Assembly: GCA_021604865.1 (NCBI GenBank)
Contig: BQJU01000026.1
Span: 1 to 64,000 of the forward strand
Direction: 5' to 3'
Length of the DNA: 64,000 nucleotides
DNA from: Saprospiraceae bacterium
GTDB lineage: Bacteria; Bacteroidota; Bacteroidia; Chitinophagales; Saprospiraceae
Part shown: positions 8,480-17,361 of the stretch, piece by piece
How the letters are laid out: each line of letters begins with the position of its first letter
Numbering within the stretch: position 1 is the first letter of the stretch
The notes under the pieces: generated by a model
Seen by the model: only the letters and a program-made list of their open reading frames with translations
Database searches by the model: none
Told to the model about the DNA's origin: nothing
Translations under genes and position numbers: made by a program

Positions 8480-8501
8480 ACAAGGGGGGACATACTGTAA
8501 G

Positions 8502-8578
8502 AGCATGTTTGGAGGCCAATCTTACGCTTGCGCTGACGCCCGGGGAACGGCGATGCAAAGCCGACCTCCAAACAAGCT
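8502..8578. repeat. Palindromic intergenic element, copy B
   Basis: Arms AGCATGTTTGGAGGCC (8502-8517) and GACCTCCAAACAAGCT (8563-8578) pair at 14 of 16 positions. The interior carries the CTTACGCTTGCGCTGACGCC core. It sits between two convergent genes (ACT protein and MacB-like permease), a position where a long hairpin could act as a bidirectional terminator. Confidence 0.7.
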
Positions 8579-8634
8579 AAACATTTCCAGTAGTCACCTT
8601 CATGTCACAGCCTTTGCTGCTAAAGACCGCACTT

Positions 8635-9867
8635 CTATTCCTTCCGAATCGCCTCCACCGGATCCAGCCGTGCCGCCCGCAACGCCGGATAAGTCCCAAA
8701 AACAATCCCAATCAGTACTGCGACCAAGGCCACAATCAGCATGGTCCCCAGTGTAAATGCCGCCGAAAAAGGCACATCCACAATCATCTTTACAATGGGT
8801 ACCGCTAATAAACTCACCACTACCCCCAGGATCAACCCCATGGCGCTGCCAAGTATAGATACCGTAACCGATTCCGCCAAAAATTGCAGGATAATATCGC
8901 GTCGTTTGGCACCCATCGCCTTGCGCAGGCCGATCTCTCTGGTGCGTTCTGTGACGGAAATGAGCAGTACATTCATTACCCCGATGCCGCCCACCAGAAC
9001 AGAAATGCCCACAATCATACCCATAATAAGTCGAAAGAGCATAAAACCCTGTTCCACCTGACTGACGCGGCTTTCGCTGATTGCAAAGTTGAGGCCATCA
9101 ATCCGGTCGGGGAAATAGGTACTCAAGGCTGTACGAAGGGTGTCGCGCAATGGGTTTACCTGTTCTACATTTGCTGCCTGGAATAACAGCTGCAACTGGT
9201 TTTGTTCAAAGTAGGAGACATCCAGTAAGGTGATGGGAATAGCCGCACGGGGCGGATCATTGGCTTCCCGGTTTTTTATGATGCCGACAATCTTCAATTG
9301 AAAACTATCCATTGCCAAGGACTGGCCAACCAGCTGAGTTCCCTCTTGTTCAGGGCGGAGCAGCCTGGCCAGACTTTGATTGATAATGACCACCGGTGAA
9401 GCCTGCTGCACATCCGCAACCTCTAGAATCCGCCCACTGATCACTTCCATCGTATTGGCGCTAATGGGTACCGCAGCAGCCATGATGTAGGCCCCAACTT
9501 CAAGGGTATCTCCGGAAATAGCCACCACCCGGTTAAGGTCAACATAGGCATAAGCCTCCGTTTTCTGATCTATTTTTTCTTTTGCATGTAAAAAGTGTTC
9601 ATACGTCAGTGTAAGCACGGAGTCATTACGCACATAAACCCCATTGACCCGATCCCCGGTTTTGGCGCTAACCATCACTGCCTCCAGACTGGTCGTGCTG
9701 GAGATCTGGTCATAGGCATATTGCTCCAAGCCATCAATGAGCGACAGGATGGTCACTAATGCCCCCACACCAATCACAATGCCAAGGATAGACAAAAAGG
9801 TGTGAAAAAAATTGGTCCGTATATTCTCAATGGCCTGCCTAACTGAAACAAGGAGTGTTTTTAACAT
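8635..9867 (-). CDS. ABC transporter permease of the MacB/FtsX family
   Basis: About 410 residues; the start is set at ATG 9867 (MLKTLLVSVRQ), with ATG 9876 three codons upstream as an alternative. One N-terminal membrane helix (FLSILGIVIGVGALVTILSL) is followed by a ~210-residue periplasmic MacB_PCD-type domain, then three C-terminal helices with the FtsX signature TERTREIGLRKAMGAKRRDI and the ending LRAARLDPVEAIRKE. This is the four-helix MacB topology. Such permeases work with a cytoplasmic ATPase of the LolD/MacB type and often a periplasmic adaptor; neither lies nearby, so the partner must be encoded elsewhere. Substrates of the family include lipoproteins, peptides and macrolides. The gene converges on the ACT-domain gene. 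Confidence 0.88.
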   Translation of the reverse strand: MLKTLLVSVRQAIENIRTNFFHTFLSILGIVIGVGALVTILSLIDGLEQYAYDQISSTTSLEAVMVSAKTGDRVNGVYVRNDSVLTLTYEHFLHAKEKIDQKTEAYAYVDLNRVVAISGDTLEVGAYIMAAAVPISANTMEVISGRILEVADVQQASPVVIINQSLARLLRPEQEGTQLVGQSLAMDSFQLKIVGIIKNREANDPPRAAIPITLLDVSYFEQNQLQLLFQAANVEQVNPLRDTLRTALSTYFPDRIDGLNFAISESRVSQVEQGFMLFRLIMGMIVGISVLVGGIGVMNVLLISVTERTREIGLRKAMGAKRRDIILQFLAESVTVSILGSAMGLILGVVVSLLAVPIVKMIVDVPFSAAFTLGTMLIVALVAVLIGIVFGTYPALRAARLDPVEAIRKE

Positions 9868-10204
9868 AAAAATCATTTATGGCTGTGAAAGTTCTGAACT
9901 TTTTTCAGAGTATCAAAAAGATTGGATGAAAGCGGATATTTTGGGGATGGAGGGAATAGTTTTCAAAAAAAATATTCTTTTTTGTAACCTCTGTGCTGCT
10001 TTTGCATCAAATGAATAATTAGATTAAAATAGACTTATTTAATTCTAATTTTTATCAATTCGTCTCGGACCAGCTAAGAGCATGTCTTAAGGTGCTGCTT
10101 TCCCGCTTTGCCGAAGCATTTATTTTCATAGAAAACAATAGACAACCATGTTGTTAATGGGTGGACTTTGTGAATAAGTCAGGTTTTTTATTTCAATATT
10201 AAAA
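9868..10204. other. Intergenic region between divergent genes
   Basis: This 337-base AT-rich gap separates the minus-strand permease from the plus-strand cytochrome gene and should contain both promoters. I see no good TTG-N19-TAnnTTTG pair. GAGCATGT at about 10078 resembles one arm of the palindromic family but has no partner. No RNA gene or ORF worth reporting was found. Confidence 0.5.
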
Positions 10205-11551
10205 ATGCATAAAATGAAAAAATGGAATAGTATTTATTATTTCCTATTGCTACTGCTATTTACAATGGTTTTTGTGGATTGCAAAAAAACAGAAACGATC
10301 TTCGAAACGGTCACCGAAACAGTTACCGATACCCTGTATCTGAATCTTGACCCAGCCCTGGTAGCCGAAGGTAAGCAGACTTTTAGATACGATGCCTTTG
10401 GCGATGAAGCCTTTTGGAGTGATATTTTGCACATCGATAAAGCCATTTTAGGTGCCGATAATGGCGGCTATGGTGGCGGTGTAAGCCCTGCAACGGCATT
10501 ATCAGTGGGATTGAAAGTGGATGCTGAGGCACTACCTGCCGAATTAGTCAGTGCGATACAAGCTGGCCAAGTGGATCTAAATGATCCTTTAACCACCCTG
10601 GAGCTATTAAAATTGGACGCTGTTGTAGGCGTAAAAGGCAATTTTAGCAATGATGGCGAAATGACTTCTGTAGGCATTACCTGTGCACTTTGTCATTCTA
10701 CGGTAGACAATTCGTTTTCTGATGGCATTGGGAAACGCCTCGACGGTTGGCCCAATAGAGACTTGAATGTTGGCGTAATCATCTCACTTACTGATAATGC
10801 ACAGTTTTTAGCCGACCTCTTGCATGTGGATGCGGCAACGGTGGTGACCGTACTACAGGGATGGGGCCCCGGAAAATTCAACGCAGGCCTGACCGTAGAT
10901 GGCATTGCTTTGCGTCCTGATGGCTCCATAGCGGCCAATCTGTTACCAGCAGCTTATGGATTGCAAGGGGTCCATCTTGCCACCTATACCGGATGGGGTG
11001 ACCTCACTTACTGGAATGCATTTGTTGCCAATCTGGAGATGCATGGGCAAGGCAACTTTTTTGATGCTCGCCTCAATGATGCTGGGCAATTCCCCATTGC
11101 TGCTGAAAATAATTTTGGCAATGTGAGAAACAGCCCCGACCTGATTACCCCCAAATTACCCGGTTTACAGGCCTATCAGCTTTCCCTGACTGCACCAACA
11201 CCACCGGCAGGAAGTTTTGATGTAGCGGCTGCTGAGCGCGGTAAGGAGCTGTTTAGAGGAGATGCCATGTGCGCATCCTGCCACATATCGCCTATTTTTA
11301 CGGATGCAGGCTTTAATTTGCACTCCGCTGAAGAAATAGGCATAGATGATTTTGAGGCTAGCAGATCTCCTACAGGATTGTACCGAACCACTCCTTTGAG
11401 AGGCTTATTTGCTAGAGCAAAAGGCGGTTTTTACCACGATGGACGATTCCCGACTTTGATAGATGTAATAGACCATTATGACAACCATTTTGATCTTCAA
11501 CTGACACCAGAAGAAAAGAACGATCTGGTAGAATACCTAAAGTCTATTTAA
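10205..11551 (+). CDS. Di-haem cytochrome c lipoprotein
   Basis: 448 residues. A lipoprotein signal (FLLLLLFTMVFVDC, Cys26) anchors it in the periplasm. There are two haem-attachment C-x-x-C-H motifs: CALCH at about residues 160-164 and CASCH at about 356-360. The C-terminal part (SFDVAAAERGKELFRGDAMC to TPLRGLFARAKGGFYHDGRF, then LIDVIDHYDNHF and EEKNDLVEYLKSI) reads like the second haem domain of the di-haem peroxidase / MauG-like group, where a 'fyHdGrf.tl..Vi.hYd' segment is usual. Peroxidase activity is not proven. The stop lies 3 bases before a cytochrome c maturation gene, so the two are almost certainly one operon. A second ATG at 10214 could be the true start. Confidence 0.85.
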   Translation: MHKMKKWNSIYYFLLLLLFTMVFVDCKKTETIFETVTETVTDTLYLNLDPALVAEGKQTFRYDAFGDEAFWSDILHIDKAILGADNGGYGGGVSPATALSVGLKVDAEALPAELVSAIQAGQVDLNDPLTTLELLKLDAVVGVKGNFSNDGEMTSVGITCALCHSTVDNSFSDGIGKRLDGWPNRDLNVGVIISLTDNAQFLADLLHVDAATVVTVLQGWGPGKFNAGLTVDGIALRPDGSIAANLLPAAYGLQGVHLATYTGWGDLTYWNAFVANLEMHGQGNFFDARLNDAGQFPIAAENNFGNVRNSPDLITPKLPGLQAYQLSLTAPTPPAGSFDVAAAERGKELFRGDAMCASCHISPIFTDAGFNLHSAEEIGIDDFEASRSPTGLYRTTPLRGLFARAKGGFYHDGRFPTLIDVIDHYDNHFDLQLTPEEKNDLVEYLKSI

Positions 11552-11554
11552 ACA

Positions 11555-14344
11555 ATGCACAAAAAGATCCTGGCTTTCCTATTTTCCAATCGCCTGATGG
11601 CGGCCTTGTTTGTGCTTTTTGCACTGGCTTTGGCTGTAGGGACCTTTGTCGAAAATGCGTACAATACCGATACGGCAAGGGCCCTCATTTACAATGCTTC
11701 CTGGTTTGAAGCCATTCTGGGATTGTTTGTGCTCAATTTTTTAGGAAATATTGGAAAGTACAGGCTGTATAGAAAGAAGAAATGGCCGGTATTGATCCTT
11801 CATTTGTCTTTTATTCTAATTATTTCCGGTGCCTTTATAACCAGGTATTTTGGCCGCGAAGGTACCGTATCAATTAGAGAAGGTGAGATTGTAAATAGAA
11901 TGATTTCTGATGAAGCATATTTAACGGTTTTTATTGACTCGGAGGAGAGCGGCAAAAGAAAAGTGATTGAGAAACAACTGCTGCTCTCCCCAATTACTCC
12001 CCGAAAAAATTACTTTTTGATCAACACTACTTTTCAGGAAATACCGGTGGAAATCACCTATCTGAATTTTATGCTAAATGACCGTCCTGATAAAGAAGAA
12101 GCTAAAATGGCAGATGATACCTTGATCTTAAAAGTAAAAACGCCAAACAAGGAGAAAGAAGTGATCCTGCTAGGCAAAAAAGGAAAGCTAGGAACACCTG
12201 AAATTTTCTTTTCTGAAGGATTAAAATACACTTTTGCTTACGGTAGTAAAATATTTACGCTTCCATTTAAAATACAGCTACGTGACTTCATTGCAGAAAA
12301 ATACCCGGGAACACAGCAAAGTTATGCTTCCTTTGAAAGTAAAGTGACGGTTATGGATACTGATCAATATTTTGATGCACGCATTTACATGAACCACGTA
12401 TTGGATTATAAGGGCTATCGATTCTTTCAGGCTTCTTTCCATCCTGATGAAAAAGGGACCATCCTTTCAGTCAATCGCGATTTTTGGGGCACCTCCCTGA
12501 CGTATATTGGTTATTTTTTTCTTTACCTGGGCATGATTGCTACCCTGTTTGACAAAAATTCCCGGTTTGGAAAAATAAAAAGGAAACTAGCCCGACTTGA
12601 TGTAGATAGACCAAAGGTTATTACTGCTTTCTTAATGCTGTTTTGTTTTACTGCTTTTGGACAAGGTAAACTGGTAAATTTTGTAGACATCCAGCATAAA
12701 TTGGAGGCTATTGTTTCCGATAATGCTGTTGATAAAACGCATGCGGAAAAATTTGGACGCCTCGTTATTCAGGATGATGGAGGACGAATGAAACCCCTTA
12801 ATACCTATACCTCCGAACTGCTTAGGAAGGTGAGCAAACGGGACGAATATAATGGACTGAATGCCGATCAGGTTTTCCTGTCCATGTTGCAATTTCCGAA
12901 AGTATGGTACAACATCCCTTTGATTTATTTAAAACGCGGCAATGCCAATATTAGAACGCTGATTGACATAGATCTAGGGCAGAAATATGCCCCATTAGCC
13001 AGCTTTTTTGATGATAAGGGAAGGTATAAAATTGCCGGCCAGGTAGTTGAAGCCTACAGAGCTGCGGTGCCCAATCAATTTCAGAAAGATTTTATTGAGG
13101 CAGACAAAAGAGTTAATCTTATGCTTCGCGCGCTGGGCGGTCAAATATTTAGGATTTTTCCAATTCCGGGAGATACTATCCAAAATAAATGGATCGCTAC
13201 AACGGAGCTGGACACAACCGGTATTACAGGTAAGGATTCGCTCTTTATCAGAAATATTTTACCGCATTATTTTGAATCAATTGTTGAGGCTTCAAAAACA
13301 AACAATTATACTGCGCCAGACCTTATTCTCGACAAAATCAAAGATTATCAAGCAAAATTTGGCAGCTCCGTCATGCCAGCTGAAACAAAAATCCGTACGG
13401 AAATCCTTTATAATAAATACGATATTTTCAAGCGGCTCTTTGCCTGGTATTTGTATAGCGGACTAGTCATGTTGCTGGTCTCCGTATTGCATATCTTCAA
13501 ACAAAACAGATTTTTATCTATAAGCTTAAAGGTGTTTTATGGCTTGATCTTTTTTCTGTTCTTGATGCAAACCACCGCTTTAGCTACCCGGTGGTATGTT
13601 TCCGGCCATGCGCCGTGGAGCGATGCTTACGAGTCGATGATTTATATCGGTTGGGCCACGATGCTGTTTGGGTTGGTATTGGGCAGGAAATCAGGCCTCA
13701 CCGTTGCTTCTACAGCTTTTGTAACTTCCATGATCCTTATGGTGGCACATTGGAATTGGTTAGATCCGGCCATCGCCAATTTACAGCCGGTATTAAATTC
13801 CTACTGGCTCATGATCCACGTGGCCATTATCGTGGCAAGTTATGGCCCCTTCACCCTGGGCATGGTCCTGGGGCTGGTTTCTCTACTGCTGATGACCCTG
13901 CTGAATAAACAAAATAAATTGACCCTGGAAGTCAACCTCTCGAAAATTTTATTGATCACCGAGATGTCTTTAACCGTAGGCCTGGTCATGCTCACCATTG
14001 GTAATTTTCTGGGTGGTCAATGGGCCAATGAGAGCTGGGGACGCTATTGGGCTTGGGATCCAAAAGAAACCTGGGCATTGATCAGCATCATGGTATATGC
14101 GTTCATCATCCACATGAGGTTGGTGCCTGGCCTGAGGGGTAAATGGCTCTTTGCGCTGATGAGCGTTTTGGGGTTTTATGCTATATTAATGACCTATTTT
14201 GGCGTCAATTTTTATCTGTCCGGCCTCCATTCCTATGCTCAGGGCGATAAAGTTGTCACACCGGTTTTTGTCTATTATTCGTTGGGTGGGCTCGCTTTGT
14301 TAGCTACGGTGGCCTATTTTAAACAACGGCGGTATTTAAATTAG
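11555..14344 (+). CDS. ccsA: Fused ResB-CcsA cytochrome c biogenesis protein (system II)
   Basis: 929 residues, matching the fused CcsBA proteins of Bacteroidota. The N-terminal third is ResB-like: helices at about 10-100 (LMAALFVLFALALAVGTFVE and VLILHLSFILIISGAFIT), a long periplasmic region, and another helix near YIGYFFLYLGMIATLF. The C-terminal ~300 residues are CcsA with multiple helices, the SGHAPWSDAYESMIYIGW segment and the haem-handling WWD motif ESWGRYWAWDPKETWALIS. System II moves haem across the membrane and ligates it to C-x-x-C-H motifs. Its place 3 bases after a di-haem cytochrome gene fits a dedicated or co-regulated maturation role. The thiol-redox partner (CcsX/ResA) is not in the window. 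It ends 60 bases before a convergent sulfatase. Confidence 0.92.
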   Translation: MHKKILAFLFSNRLMAALFVLFALALAVGTFVENAYNTDTARALIYNASWFEAILGLFVLNFLGNIGKYRLYRKKKWPVLILHLSFILIISGAFITRYFGREGTVSIREGEIVNRMISDEAYLTVFIDSEESGKRKVIEKQLLLSPITPRKNYFLINTTFQEIPVEITYLNFMLNDRPDKEEAKMADDTLILKVKTPNKEKEVILLGKKGKLGTPEIFFSEGLKYTFAYGSKIFTLPFKIQLRDFIAEKYPGTQQSYASFESKVTVMDTDQYFDARIYMNHVLDYKGYRFFQASFHPDEKGTILSVNRDFWGTSLTYIGYFFLYLGMIATLFDKNSRFGKIKRKLARLDVDRPKVITAFLMLFCFTAFGQGKLVNFVDIQHKLEAIVSDNAVDKTHAEKFGRLVIQDDGGRMKPLNTYTSELLRKVSKRDEYNGLNADQVFLSMLQFPKVWYNIPLIYLKRGNANIRTLIDIDLGQKYAPLASFFDDKGRYKIAGQVVEAYRAAVPNQFQKDFIEADKRVNLMLRALGGQIFRIFPIPGDTIQNKWIATTELDTTGITGKDSLFIRNILPHYFESIVEASKTNNYTAPDLILDKIKDYQAKFGSSVMPAETKIRTEILYNKYDIFKRLFAWYLYSGLVMLLVSVLHIFKQNRFLSISLKVFYGLIFFLFLMQTTALATRWYVSGHAPWSDAYESMIYIGWATMLFGLVLGRKSGLTVASTAFVTSMILMVAHWNWLDPAIANLQPVLNSYWLMIHVAIIVASYGPFTLGMVLGLVSLLLMTLLNKQNKLTLEVNLSKILLITEMSLTVGLVMLTIGNFLGGQWANESWGRYWAWDPKETWALISIMVYAFIIHMRLVPGLRGKWLFALMSVLGFYAILMTYFGVNFYLSGLHSYAQGDKVVTPVFVYYSLGGLALLATVAYFKQRRYLN

Positions 14345-14404
14345 AGCTTCATCAAAATCATAAGCCAAATAATTCAATGCACATAACCTGAACCCTGAAA
14401 AACA

Positions 14405-15754
14405 TTACTCCTCTGCCATCCGGCTATATTCCACCCGCCTACACCATTCCTCCAGCTTAACCAGCATGGTATGGTAGCGATCTGATTCCTGCGCTGAGAG
14501 GTCGGTTTTCTCCTGAGGATCATTTTTTAAGTTGTACAATACCGGTTTTTCCACCGATTCTCCCAGAGGAACATTTCTCATTACATAAGGGCGCACCAGT
14601 TTCCAATCCCCCTCCAACATAGCCGCATTGTGTGAATAATAAGGCACACCACGGTTCCATTGCCAATACCGATATTGCGGAAGCTGGGTATGTTTATCAA
14701 AAAGCAGGCCGGCAAAACTCCCGCCATCCAGCGCCAGATCACCGGGCAGATTCAGCTGGCACATTGCTGCGAGCGTAGGCAATACATCCGTAAAATGAAT
14801 GACCTCACTATATTCCTTGGCCGCAATTTTTGTTGGCCAGTTGATCAATAGGGGAACGTGAATGCCCCCTTCGTCAACGGTGTATTTGGTCCCTTTCATT
14901 TCGTGATTAAACCGTTCGCCAACGACTGGGTCAGGGCCATTATCACTAGCAAAAATAACGATGGTATTTTCTCTGATTTTCAATTTGTCCAGTTCGGCCA
15001 TTAGCTCACCAATGCCCCGGTCCATCACTTCTATCATGGCATAAACCGAAGCCGTATTTTTATCAAAACCTTTTTTCAGATAGGCCTCAATAAGTGCTTC
15101 CGGAGCACTAAGCGGGCGATGTGGCGCATAATGAGCCAAATGCAAAAAGAAAGGTTCTTGCTGATGCCTACGTACAAAATCAATAGCGTGATCAGTCAAC
15201 TTATCCGTTAGATATTCACCACTCACTTCCTGGTAGATCCCCTGAATATCCAGGTTGTAATTAAAATAACTCTTTTCAACATCATAGCCTTTAAAACCTA
15301 CAAATTCCTGAAAGCCACGCCGCATGGGATGGTAAGCTTTTCCATCTCCAGAATGCCATTTCCCAACCAATCCCGTCACATATCCATTGGCGGTAAAAAT
15401 ATCACCCATTGTGCGTTCCTTTAAATGAATTCGGCTCAATTCCGGGAATTTTTCCATGTTCAAAGAAATGGCACCGGTTCTATGTGGATAGTGCCCGGTA
15501 AGCAATGCTGCACGCGAGGGGGTACAAACCGGTGAACCCGAATATGCTCTCGAAAACCAGGCACTTTCCTGTATCAACTGGTCAATATTTGGCGTTCGGT
15601 TCAGCCCTTGATTGTGTAGCGATATATCGCCCAAACCCATATCATCAGCAAGGATGAGGATGACATTGGGAGGTTGGTTGGCCTGTGCTGAAAGAGCATT
15701 TGGAGCATAAACAAAAAAGAGAATCAAGAGGAAAAAATGGCGGTATATCTTCAT
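14405..15754 (-). CDS. Exported sulfatase, family S1 (formylglycine type)
   Basis: 449 residues with signal peptide LLILFFVYAPNALSA. NVILILADDMGLGD supplies the metal-binding Asp pair (37-38). PVCTPSRAALLTGHYPHRTG is the sulfatase signature, with Cys77 destined to become formylglycine. KWHSG, HYAPHRPL and FASDNGPD are the further catalytic and metal-ligand segments, and YNLKNDPQEKTDLS is the usual C-terminal signature. Overall it resembles arylsulfatase A / N-acetylgalactosamine-6-sulfatase-like S1 subfamilies. It is probably periplasmic. It is the last gene of arm 1 of the polysaccharide locus, separated from the preceding gene by a GC-rich spacer, so expression may differ. The sulfate position removed cannot be read from sequence. 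Confidence 0.93.
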   Translation of the reverse strand: MKIYRHFFLLILFFVYAPNALSAQANQPPNVILILADDMGLGDISLHNQGLNRTPNIDQLIQESAWFSRAYSGSPVCTPSRAALLTGHYPHRTGAISLNMEKFPELSRIHLKERTMGDIFTANGYVTGLVGKWHSGDGKAYHPMRRGFQEFVGFKGYDVEKSYFNYNLDIQGIYQEVSGEYLTDKLTDHAIDFVRRHQQEPFFLHLAHYAPHRPLSAPEALIEAYLKKGFDKNTASVYAMIEVMDRGIGELMAELDKLKIRENTIVIFASDNGPDPVVGERFNHEMKGTKYTVDEGGIHVPLLINWPTKIAAKEYSEVIHFTDVLPTLAAMCQLNLPGDLALDGGSFAGLLFDKHTQLPQYRYWQWNRGVPYYSHNAAMLEGDWKLVRPYVMRNVPLGESVEKPVLYNLKNDPQEKTDLSAQESDRYHTMLVKLEEWCRRVEYSRMAEE

Positions 15755-15927
15755 GATTAAATTATTTTTTAAATGATTTGGGCGTATCCCTCCACAAGTT
15801 ACGGGTCGCTACGTTTCAGGGCTCGCTATTCGCTCGGCCAGCTTCCTGCGTCGCTGTCCCCTGCGGGCCCTTGCACATCGCTTACGCGGCAGATTGCATA
15901 GAAGGTCAATGCGGTGCTACCCAAGCA
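15755..15927. other. GC-rich spacer inside the polysaccharide locus
   Basis: Between about 15790 and 15915 the DNA is strikingly richer in G+C than its surroundings and contains repeated GCT-CG steps (GGGCTCGCTATTCGCTCGG, then CTGCGTCGCTGTCCCCTGCG). It is non-coding and interrupts an otherwise tightly packed series of minus-strand genes. It may be another dispersed element, but no second copy is visible here. Confidence 0.4.
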
Positions 15928-17358
15928 TCAGTCCACGCTACTACCTTTAGGTTTTAATAAAAATACCTGATAGTAGGCCGCCCCACCTGTTTCAACTTTC
16001 CGGTTATAAACGATCATTTTTCCGTCGTTTGACCAGTTGATACCCTGTAAGGCAGAAAATTTTTCACTCGGATCCGGGGAGACTTGTTTGCTCAACCCAC
16101 TGGAAATTTCTGTGACAAAAACCCGCTCCTGGCTACCATAACACAGCCATTTCCCATCAGGGCTGACATTAAAACTCGTTGCTATGGAAAAGTCATTCTT
16201 CGTAATCTGTTGAATCTCCCCACCATTGGGCGATACCCCATAAATCTGTACGATTCCACCCTCGTCTTTCATCATAAAAAAGACCACTGATCCATCTGGC
16301 GAACTACGCAGCCAGTGGCGTGGACCCTGTACTCCAGGATGTCTTCTTTTTCCGGTAAATGTCAGTCTTCTTTGTGTGGTTCCAGCAGGGGGCATTGGTC
16401 GGGTCATATTGGTCCCTTCAATCGGTTTTCCAGCTTCAGCAGCAGTGATATCATCCGGCACATCTACTACAAATACCTCACTCAAGACCTGCCCTTGATC
16501 ATCTCGCACATCGCCCAGAAAAGCAATGGCTCTCTTTTGCCGACTGCCATCTGTTTTGAGGTACCCATTGTCACCAATCCATCCATCTTCATAAGCCCGG
16601 TCGATCTGATCACTGCCTGGCTCAGGGGCTTCCACTACTTCTGTAACGACCACCGAAAACAGTTGCCCGTCAAAATTTTCTCCACTATCGTCCTGAGCCA
16701 CAGACACCGGTCCCAAAGGAGCCATGACCCCTACCATGCGCAGGTCTTTTACACTTGCATTGGGCGTTTTGGCCAGCTCAACCAATACATCATCATTATA
16801 GGTGAAAGAAACCCATTGGCCATCGGCACTCCAGGTATGGGCGTGGGTACCGCCCCGCAAAGCACCGGGTGTAAAGGGTGGTTGTACATCGCGGCCATCC
16901 ATGAAAATCGGTTTTTGAGGCTCCTCCGTACGTATGCGTACCCCCGTCCTTCTCGAAAAGTCGTAGGGTCGTAGGGAGTCGCAATTTTGTAAGCCATGGA
17001 TAAAAAGCACACTATGTTCCCGAGGATTAAAAGTTACCCCGCCAACACCGGGACCAAAGTTGGTCTGGTTTGCCGTTTGATATAAACGACGGATTTCTCC
17101 AGATGCTACATTTACCATTTCAATGCAACAGGTCCGGCTGATATGCGGATCTTCATTTCTGGTATCATAGACGATCCATTGATCATCTGGCGAAAATTGT
17201 TGAGTGGTATGGATAAAATGCCCGCTCTCTTCGAAGGTAATCTGTGTTTCTTCCATTTCTGGAAAACGAATCGGTTCAGACATAGACTGTTGATCATTTT
17301 TTTCCTGACACGCTGCCAGGGTCACTGCTAAAGCCAAGAATAAAAATAGCTGTTTCAC
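15928..17358 (-). CDS. DUF3748 / YidR-like beta-propeller lipoprotein
   Basis: 476 residues with lipobox VTLAAC (Cys17). Repeated propeller blades are visible: FSPDDQWIVYDTRNED, FNPREHSVLFIHG, WSADGQWVSFTYNDD, SSPDGSVVFFMMKDEGG, VSPDGKWLCYGSQ and WSNDGKMIVYNRK, of the TolB/WD40-like type. The N-terminal part (SGHFIHTTQQFSPDDQWIVYDTRNEDPHISRTCCIE in two pieces) recalls the DUF3748 family represented by E. coli YidR. That assignment rests on recall. No reaction is established for the family. It lies 3 bases after a sulfatase gene and is clearly co-transcribed with it. In E. coli, yidR also lies near a sulfatase (yidJ) and a sodium/solute symporter (yidK). It is a candidate uncharacterised glycan-active or glycan-binding protein. 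Confidence 0.7.
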   Translation of the reverse strand: MKQLFLFLALAVTLAACQEKNDQQSMSEPIRFPEMEETQITFEESGHFIHTTQQFSPDDQWIVYDTRNEDPHISRTCCIEMVNVASGEIRRLYQTANQTNFGPGVGGVTFNPREHSVLFIHGLQNCDSLRPYDFSRRTGVRIRTEEPQKPIFMDGRDVQPPFTPGALRGGTHAHTWSADGQWVSFTYNDDVLVELAKTPNASVKDLRMVGVMAPLGPVSVAQDDSGENFDGQLFSVVVTEVVEAPEPGSDQIDRAYEDGWIGDNGYLKTDGSRQKRAIAFLGDVRDDQGQVLSEVFVVDVPDDITAAEAGKPIEGTNMTRPMPPAGTTQRRLTFTGKRRHPGVQGPRHWLRSSPDGSVVFFMMKDEGGIVQIYGVSPNGGEIQQITKNDFSIATSFNVSPDGKWLCYGSQERVFVTEISSGLSKQVSPDPSEKFSALQGINWSNDGKMIVYNRKVETGGAAYYQVFLLKPKGSSVD

Positions 17359-17361
17359 TAA

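Noticed and set aside
8505-9186. Several plus-strand ORFs (8505-8756, 8602-8808, 8741-9061, 8884-9186)
   Set aside because: They lie opposite the MacB-like permease or within the palindromic element and have shadow-like composition.
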